DNA of 64,000 nucleotides, taken from assembly GCF_013401435.1 (NCBI RefSeq), contig NZ_JACBGN010000006.1, forward strand, positions 1 to 64,000, written 5' to 3'. The notes beneath the pieces are model-generated. The model was not told the DNA's origin, ran no database searches, and worked only from the letters and a program-made list of their open reading frames with translations. Origin of the DNA: Streptomyces sp. BR123. GTDB taxonomy: Bacteria; Actinomycetota; Actinomycetes; Streptomycetales; Streptomycetaceae. The translations under genes were made by a program, and so were the position numbers. Within the stretch, counting starts at the first letter, position 1, and the number at the start of each line of letters is the position of its first letter. Positions 60,231-64,000 of the stretch are shown one piece after another.

Positions 60231-60304
60231 GTGACTACTCCTGCCGCACCAGGTTCCGCCGCTCCCTCCCCCCTCCCGCCACGCCGCACGGGACGTCCGC
60301 AGTG
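60231..60304 (+). CDS. Possible 24-codon leader ORF upstream of the MFS gene
   Basis: GTG at 60231 opens a 24-codon Pro/Ala/Arg-rich frame (ends PPRRTGRPQ, stop 60302-60304). GAAACT ends 6 nt before it, a possible -10. Its stop overlaps the GTG of the MFS gene (GTGA), so translating it could drive initiation there. It may be only a chance frame; conservation must decide. Confidence 0.35.
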
Positions 60305-61603
60305 AGCGCCGCGCCCGGCACCGGAACGGGCACCGGCACCGGCCGGCCCGTCCCGGCCGTGGACCCGGCCGAGCTGCCCCGCCTGCGCCGCCGCACCTCC
60401 TCCGTGCTGATCGCCTCCCAGACCCTGGGCGGCCTCGGCGTGCCCGTCAGCATCGCCCTGACCCCGGCCCTGGCCACCGAGGTCAGCGGCACCGAGGCGC
60501 TGTCCGGGCTCGCCTCCACCGCCGCCGTGGTCGGCACCGCGCTCGTCTCGCTGCCCCTCGCCGCTCTGATGACCGCGCGGGGCCGCAGGCCGGGCCTGGT
60601 CCTCGGGTACGCGATCGGGGCCGCGGGCGCGGCCCTGGTCGTGCTGGCCGCCGCCATCCGCAGCTTCCCGCTGCTGATGCTCGGCATGGCCGCGTTCGGA
60701 GCCGCCTCCTCCGCCAACCTCCAGGCCCGGTTCGCCGCCGCCGACCTGGCCGCCCCGGACCACCGGGCCCGGGCCATCTCCGTCGTGGTCTGGGCGTCCA
60801 CCATCGGCGCGGTGCTCGGCCCCAACCTCTCCGCCCCGGCCAGCCGCACCTTCGCCGGAACCTCCATACCCGAGACGGCGGGCCCCTTCCTGTGGGCCGG
60901 CGCCGTCTTCGTCCTCACCGGCACGCTGATCGCCGTGCTCCTGCGGCCCGACCCGCTGCTGACGGCCCGGGCGCTGGCCGGGCCCGAGGAGCACGTCCGC
61001 GGGGGCCACTCGGTGCGCGCCGGTTTCGCGGCCGTCAAGGCCTCCCCTCGGGCGCGGCTCGCGCTGGTCACCGTCGCGGTGTCACACACCACCATGGTCT
61101 CGATCATGGTGATGACCCCGGTCGACCTCGGCCACCACGGCGCCGGCATCCAGCTCATCGGCCTGGTGATCAGCGGGCACATCGCCGGCATGTTCGCCTT
61201 CTCGCCGGTCATGGGCTGGCTGTCGGACCGGCTCGGGCGGCTGTCCGTGATCGGCCTGGCGGCCGGCCTGCTGTCGGTGGCCGCACTGCTCGCGGGCACC
61301 GCGGGCCCGCGCCACGGGCAGAGCGCGCTCGGCCTGTTCCTGCTGGGCCTCGGCTGGTCGGCCGGCATGGTGTCCGGCTCGGCGCTGCTGACCGACTCGG
61401 TGCCCACCCGCGCCCGGGCCGCCGTACAGGGCCTGAGCGATCTGACGATGAACACCTGCGCGGGCGTCGGCGGGGCCCTGGCCGGCCTGGTCATGGCGGA
61501 GGCGGGCTACGGCTGGCTGAACGCGATCGGGGCCTCGCTGCTGCTGCCGATGGCGGTGCTCGCACTGTTCACCGCGCGCCGCCATCCGGCCGTCAGAAGC
61601 TGA
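60302..61603 (+). CDS. MFS transporter (433 aa)
   Basis: This is a twelve-helix major facilitator, probably an exporter. Helix 1 is preceded by a hydrophilic Gly/Thr-rich tail (residues 1-35). The loop 2-3 signature is weak (LMTARGRRPGLVLGY) and a second one, MGWLSDRLGRLSVIG, is clear in the second half. GTG 60302 has no strong ribosome site but overlaps a 24-codon upstream frame. An in-frame start at 60215 would cross the upstream stop region, so I did not use it. The last bases overlap the end of a convergent cupin remnant. Confidence 0.85.
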   Translation: MSAAPGTGTGTGTGRPVPAVDPAELPRLRRRTSSVLIASQTLGGLGVPVSIALTPALATEVSGTEALSGLASTAAVVGTALVSLPLAALMTARGRRPGLVLGYAIGAAGAALVVLAAAIRSFPLLMLGMAAFGAASSANLQARFAAADLAAPDHRARAISVVVWASTIGAVLGPNLSAPASRTFAGTSIPETAGPFLWAGAVFVLTGTLIAVLLRPDPLLTARALAGPEEHVRGGHSVRAGFAAVKASPRARLALVTVAVSHTTMVSIMVMTPVDLGHHGAGIQLIGLVISGHIAGMFAFSPVMGWLSDRLGRLSVIGLAAGLLSVAALLAGTAGPRHGQSALGLFLLGLGWSAGMVSGSALLTDSVPTRARAAVQGLSDLTMNTCAGVGGALAGLVMAEAGYGWLNAIGASLLLPMAVLALFTARRHPAVRS

Positions 61604-61848
61604 TGTGGTGGGCCTTGCGCAGCGTCCCGTGAACGGTCCGGGCGGTCCACTCGCCCTCACGGAGCACGCAGGCCGATCCACGGCCCCACCTCCACGGTCG
61701 CGCCGCCCTCGGCCTCGGCGGTGGCGCGGCCGCTGACGACGGCGAACAGCTCGTTCGCCTCGACGTCCGTGACCACCCCCGGGGTGATCTGCCGGATGCC
61801 GCGCACCAGCGTGCCGTCCGGGGACTCCCACAGCACCTTGCCCGTCAC
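61593..61848 (-). pseudogene. Frameshifted small cupin-domain protein
   Basis: From GTG 61848 the frame encodes a cupin-like start (VLWESPDGTLVRGIRQITPG, then ELFAVVSGRATAEAEGG) and after VEVGP it runs to a stop at 61657. One base removed near 61682 restores GSACVLREGEWTARTVHGTL and the ending RKAHHISF, stop at 61593. The rejoined protein is about 84 aa and looks like a complete small cupin. Either a real single-base insertion (T) or a sequencing error is present. Its 3' end overlaps the MFS gene by 11 nt. Confidence 0.75.
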
Positions 61849-62144
61849 GACGGGGCTGCCGGAGACGATCCGGCCGGGTCCGGCTCCTCGGCCTCCGGGT
61901 CGGCGTCCGGATCGTCCGGAACGGAGACGGCGAAGGAGGCGGGAGCCGCAGCGGCGGCGGCAGCCGGGTGGCGTGGTCGCCGGTGCTCATGGGGCGCCGG
62001 CGTCGCGCGGCCGGACCCGCCGCGGAGTGGCCACGGTGTCCGGCCCGGCCGCGCCGGGCGAGGCATCCTGTCGGGGACGGCGACAACCGGCCACTGCGCG
62101 GGCGCCGCGTTTGGCGGTGCTGATCGCGTGCCAGGGATGGGGGC
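61849..62144. other. Region with no convincing gene
   Basis: Between the cupin remnant and psuG I find only low-complexity frames. One minus-strand frame (61845-62066, Ala/Pro/Asp/Glu-rich) overlaps the cupin start as GTGA and could be a real short upstream gene or remnant, but it has no recognisable features. Confidence 0.4.
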
Positions 62145-63095
62145 ATGTCACAGCACACAGCATCCGCACCCCTGCCCCCGCCCGGCACGCCCGTCCTGTC
62201 CGAGGAAGTCCGTGAGGCGCTGGGACAGGGGCAGCCCGTCGTGGCCCTGGAGTCCACGATCATCACGCACGGCCTGCCGCGCCCCCGCAATCTTGCGGTG
62301 GCCGCCGAACTGGAGGCGATCGTCCGCGCCGAGGGGGCCGTTCCGGCCACGATCGCGGTCGTGGACGGGGTGCCCCACGTGGGCCTGGACAAGGAGCAGC
62401 TGGAGCGGATCGCGGGCGGCGAGGGGGTGCGCAAGCTCGGCCACCGGGACCTGGCACCCGCCGTCGCGGCGGGCGCGACCGGCGCGACGACGGTGTCGGC
62501 GACGGCGTTCCTGGCCGCGCGGGCCGGTCTGCGGGTCTTCGCCACGGGCGGGCTGGGCGGCGTACACCGGGAGTGGACGCAGAGCCAGGACGAGTCGGCG
62601 GACCTGCGGCTGCTGGCGCGGACGCGGATCACGGTGGTGTGCGCCGGGGTGAAGTCGATCCTGGACGTGCCTGCCACGCTGCAGCGGCTGGAGACGCTGG
62701 GGGTGACCGTGGTGGGGTACGGGACGGAACGTTTCCCCGGCTTCTACCTGGCCAGTTCCGGCGAGCCGGTGGACTGGACGGTGCACCGGCCGGAGGAGGT
62801 GGCGGAGGTGATGGCCGCTCAGGACCTGCTGGCCGGTCCGGAGTCCGCGCTGCTGGTGGCCAACCCGGTGGAAAAGGCGGAACAGCTGGATCCGGGCCTG
62901 CACGACCGGGTGCTGGCGCAGGCCCTCGACGAGTGCCGGAAGCGGGGGATCACGGGGCAGGAGGTGACCCCGTTCCTGCTGGGCTTCCTGGTGCGGGCGA
63001 CGGGCGGGGCCTCGCTGGAGGCCAATCTGGCGGCGGTACGGGGCAACGCGGCCCTCGGGGCCAGGATCGCCGGGGCCTGGGCGGCCCGACAGTGA
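62145..63095 (+). CDS. psuG: Pseudouridine-5'-phosphate glycosidase (316 aa)
   Basis: PsuG splits pseudouridine 5'-phosphate to uracil and ribose-5-phosphate. Key parts are VVALESTIITHGLPRPRN with the catalytic Glu, KLGHRDLAPAVAAGATGATT with the Lys, VFATGGLGGVHREW, and AGVKSILDVPATLQRLETLG with the catalytic Lys, ending NPVEKAEQLDP and FLLGFLVRATGGASLEANLA. The next gene, a PfkB kinase, overlaps it (GTGA), as expected for a pseudouridine degradation pair. Confidence 0.95.
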   Translation: MSQHTASAPLPPPGTPVLSEEVREALGQGQPVVALESTIITHGLPRPRNLAVAAELEAIVRAEGAVPATIAVVDGVPHVGLDKEQLERIAGGEGVRKLGHRDLAPAVAAGATGATTVSATAFLAARAGLRVFATGGLGGVHREWTQSQDESADLRLLARTRITVVCAGVKSILDVPATLQRLETLGVTVVGYGTERFPGFYLASSGEPVDWTVHRPEEVAEVMAAQDLLAGPESALLVANPVEKAEQLDPGLHDRVLAQALDECRKRGITGQEVTPFLLGFLVRATGGASLEANLAAVRGNAALGARIAGAWAARQ

Positions 63096-64000
63096 CGACG
63101 GCCGGCCCGGGGCCGGAGCGGGGTGCGGGGCCGGATCCGGGACCGCAGCGGGAACAGGATGCAGGTCCGGGTCCGGGACCGGGACCGGGACCGGCACCGG
63201 GACCGGGACCGGATGCCGCATCCGGTCCGGGTCCGGGCTCGGGTTCCGGCTCCGGCTCGGGTTCCGGCTCCGGATCGGGTTCCGGCTCCGGATCCGGATC
63301 GGGGGCGCTGCTGGTCGTCGGGGACGTGGTGACGGACGTGGTGGCGGTGCACCCGGAACCGCTGGTTCCGGCCACCGATACGGCGGCCCGGATCCGCACA
63401 CTGCCCGGCGGCGCAGGGGCCAACGCGGCCTGCTGGGCCGCCCGCGCCGGGCTCGCCGACGTACGCCTCCTCGCGCGGGTGGGCGCGGAGTCGGCGCAGT
63501 GGCACGAGCGGGCCCTGCTGGCCGGCGGGGTGCGGCCGCGGCTGTTGGTCGACCCGGACGCGCCGACAGGGACGGTGGTGGCGCTGGTCGGCAAGGACAC
63601 GGAGCGGACCTTCCTCACCGACAGCGGGGCGGCACTGCGGCTCTCCCCCGCCGACTGGGCGTCCGACCTGCTGGACGGGGCTGCCCACCTGCACCTCTCC
63701 GGTTACCTGTACTTCGCCGACACCAGCCGCGAGCTGGCCCTCGTCGCGCTGCGGGACGCCCGCGCCCGCGGGGTGCCGGTGAGCGTGGACCCGGCCTCGG
63801 CGGGGTTCCTGGCCACGCTCGGGCCGCGGCGCTTCCTCGACGCCGTGGCGGGGGCGGGCGTCCTGCTGCCCAACGAGGACGAGGCCCTGCTGCTGGCCGG
63901 GCTGCCGCGGCCGGCCGGGACGGACGGGACGGACGGGACGGACGGGGCGGGCGGGACGGGCGGGGCGGCCCGGGCGGCAGCGGAGCTGAGCCGTCTGGTG
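63092..64000 (+). CDS. Pseudouridine kinase-like PfkB protein, truncated by the window edge, with a Gly-Pro/Gly-Ser N-terminus
   Basis: The first 72 residues are not kinase: Gly-Pro repeats (residues about 24-48) then eleven consecutive Gly-Ser pairs (49-70). The PfkB fold then begins (ALLVVGDVVTDVVAVHPEPL, RTLPGGAGANAACWAARAGL). LLPNEDEALLLAGL is the usual substrate-lid part, followed by another repeat, TDGTDGTDG. The catalytic GAGD motif must lie past 64000. It starts at a GTG inside the psuG stop and is therefore coupled to psuG, so the substrate is probably pseudouridine. The repeat arm may be a long flexible tether. Confidence 0.85.
   Translation, partial: MTTAGPGPERGAGPDPGPQREQDAGPGPGPGPGPAPGPGPDAASGPGPGSGSGSGSGSGSGSGSGSGSGSGALLVVGDVVTDVVAVHPEPLVPATDTAARIRTLPGGAGANAACWAARAGLADVRLLARVGAESAQWHERALLAGGVRPRLLVDPDAPTGTVVALVGKDTERTFLTDSGAALRLSPADWASDLLDGAAHLHLSGYLYFADTSRELALVALRDARARGVPVSVDPASAGFLATLGPRRFLDAVAGAGVLLPNEDEALLLAGLPRPAGTDGTDGTDGAGGTGGAARAAAELSRLV

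Noticed and set aside
61845-62066. Minus-strand 73-codon frame overlapping the cupin start
   Set aside because: Low-complexity Ala/Pro/Asp/Glu composition without a clear start or domain; kept only as a remark in the gap entry.
63115-63310. Dense short repeats as a possible CRISPR array
   Set aside because: No constant repeat with unique spacers; the repeats are in-frame Gly-Pro and Gly-Ser codons of the kinase gene.

Overview
The window is chromosomal DNA from a high-GC actinomycete, almost certainly Streptomyces or a close relative. Supporting this are very high GC with GC-rich third codon positions, many GTG and TTG starts, the sporulation regulator WhiA, the RNA polymerase-binding protein RbpA, a mycothiol-type enzyme family, the OpcA/Zwf pair, and a uvrC-rapZ-yvcK-whiA / gap-pgk-tpiA-secG order known from Streptomyces. 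I saw no tRNA, rRNA, insertion sequence, prophage or CRISPR array. This is core housekeeping sequence with a few unusual local features.

Layout. 0-9.3 kb is mixed: a large uncharacterised protein, a secreted nuclease, a GNAT acetyltransferase, a small membrane protein, dapD (lysine/diaminopimelate synthesis), and a divergent pair made of an MFS exporter and an HxlR repressor fused to a PrxQ/BCP-type peroxiredoxin. An SMR exporter coupled to a TetR regulator follows. 9.5-16.2 kb is one long suf operon on the minus strand (sufR-sufB-sufD-Rieske-sufC-sufS-sufU-sufT) for Fe-S cluster assembly, with a SufR-type operator over the sufR start. 16.3-23.0 kb holds an ABC exporter, an unknown protein, and the heme A genes ctaA and ctaB around an amidohydrolase and a small protein. 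23.3-30.0 kb is the pentose phosphate cluster tkt-tal-zwf-opcA-pgl. Convergent to it are pgi, rbpA, secG and the glycolytic tpiA, pgk and gap (30.2-36.1 kb). A very large secreted M14 carboxypeptidase (36.3-39.2 kb) precedes the whiA-yvcK-rapZ-uvrC cluster, whose genes overlap.

The right third carries a Tat-exported Rieske lipoprotein, a PfkB sugar kinase, uvrA, a mycothiol-type enzyme next to a metallo-beta-lactamase-fold hydrolase, and an MFS transporter. Then come terC with what I read as a yybP-ykoY manganese riboswitch, two TerD-domain proteins, uvrB, a secreted glycerophosphodiesterase, an alkylguanine-DNA methyltransferase (ogt), another MFS exporter, a frameshifted cupin remnant, and psuG with the start of a kinase that carries a Gly-Pro/Gly-Ser repeat extension and runs off the right edge.

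How the genes fit together. Pentose phosphate and glycolytic genes supply NADPH and precursors. Fe-S assembly, heme A synthesis and the Rieske proteins serve electron transfer. uvrA, uvrB, uvrC and ogt are a DNA-repair set. RbpA and WhiA link to transcription and development. The most noteworthy items are the terC riboswitch with a readable translational switch, the HxlR-peroxiredoxin fusion with its 27-bp palindrome, the TerD fusion protein, and the repeat-rich kinase N-terminus.
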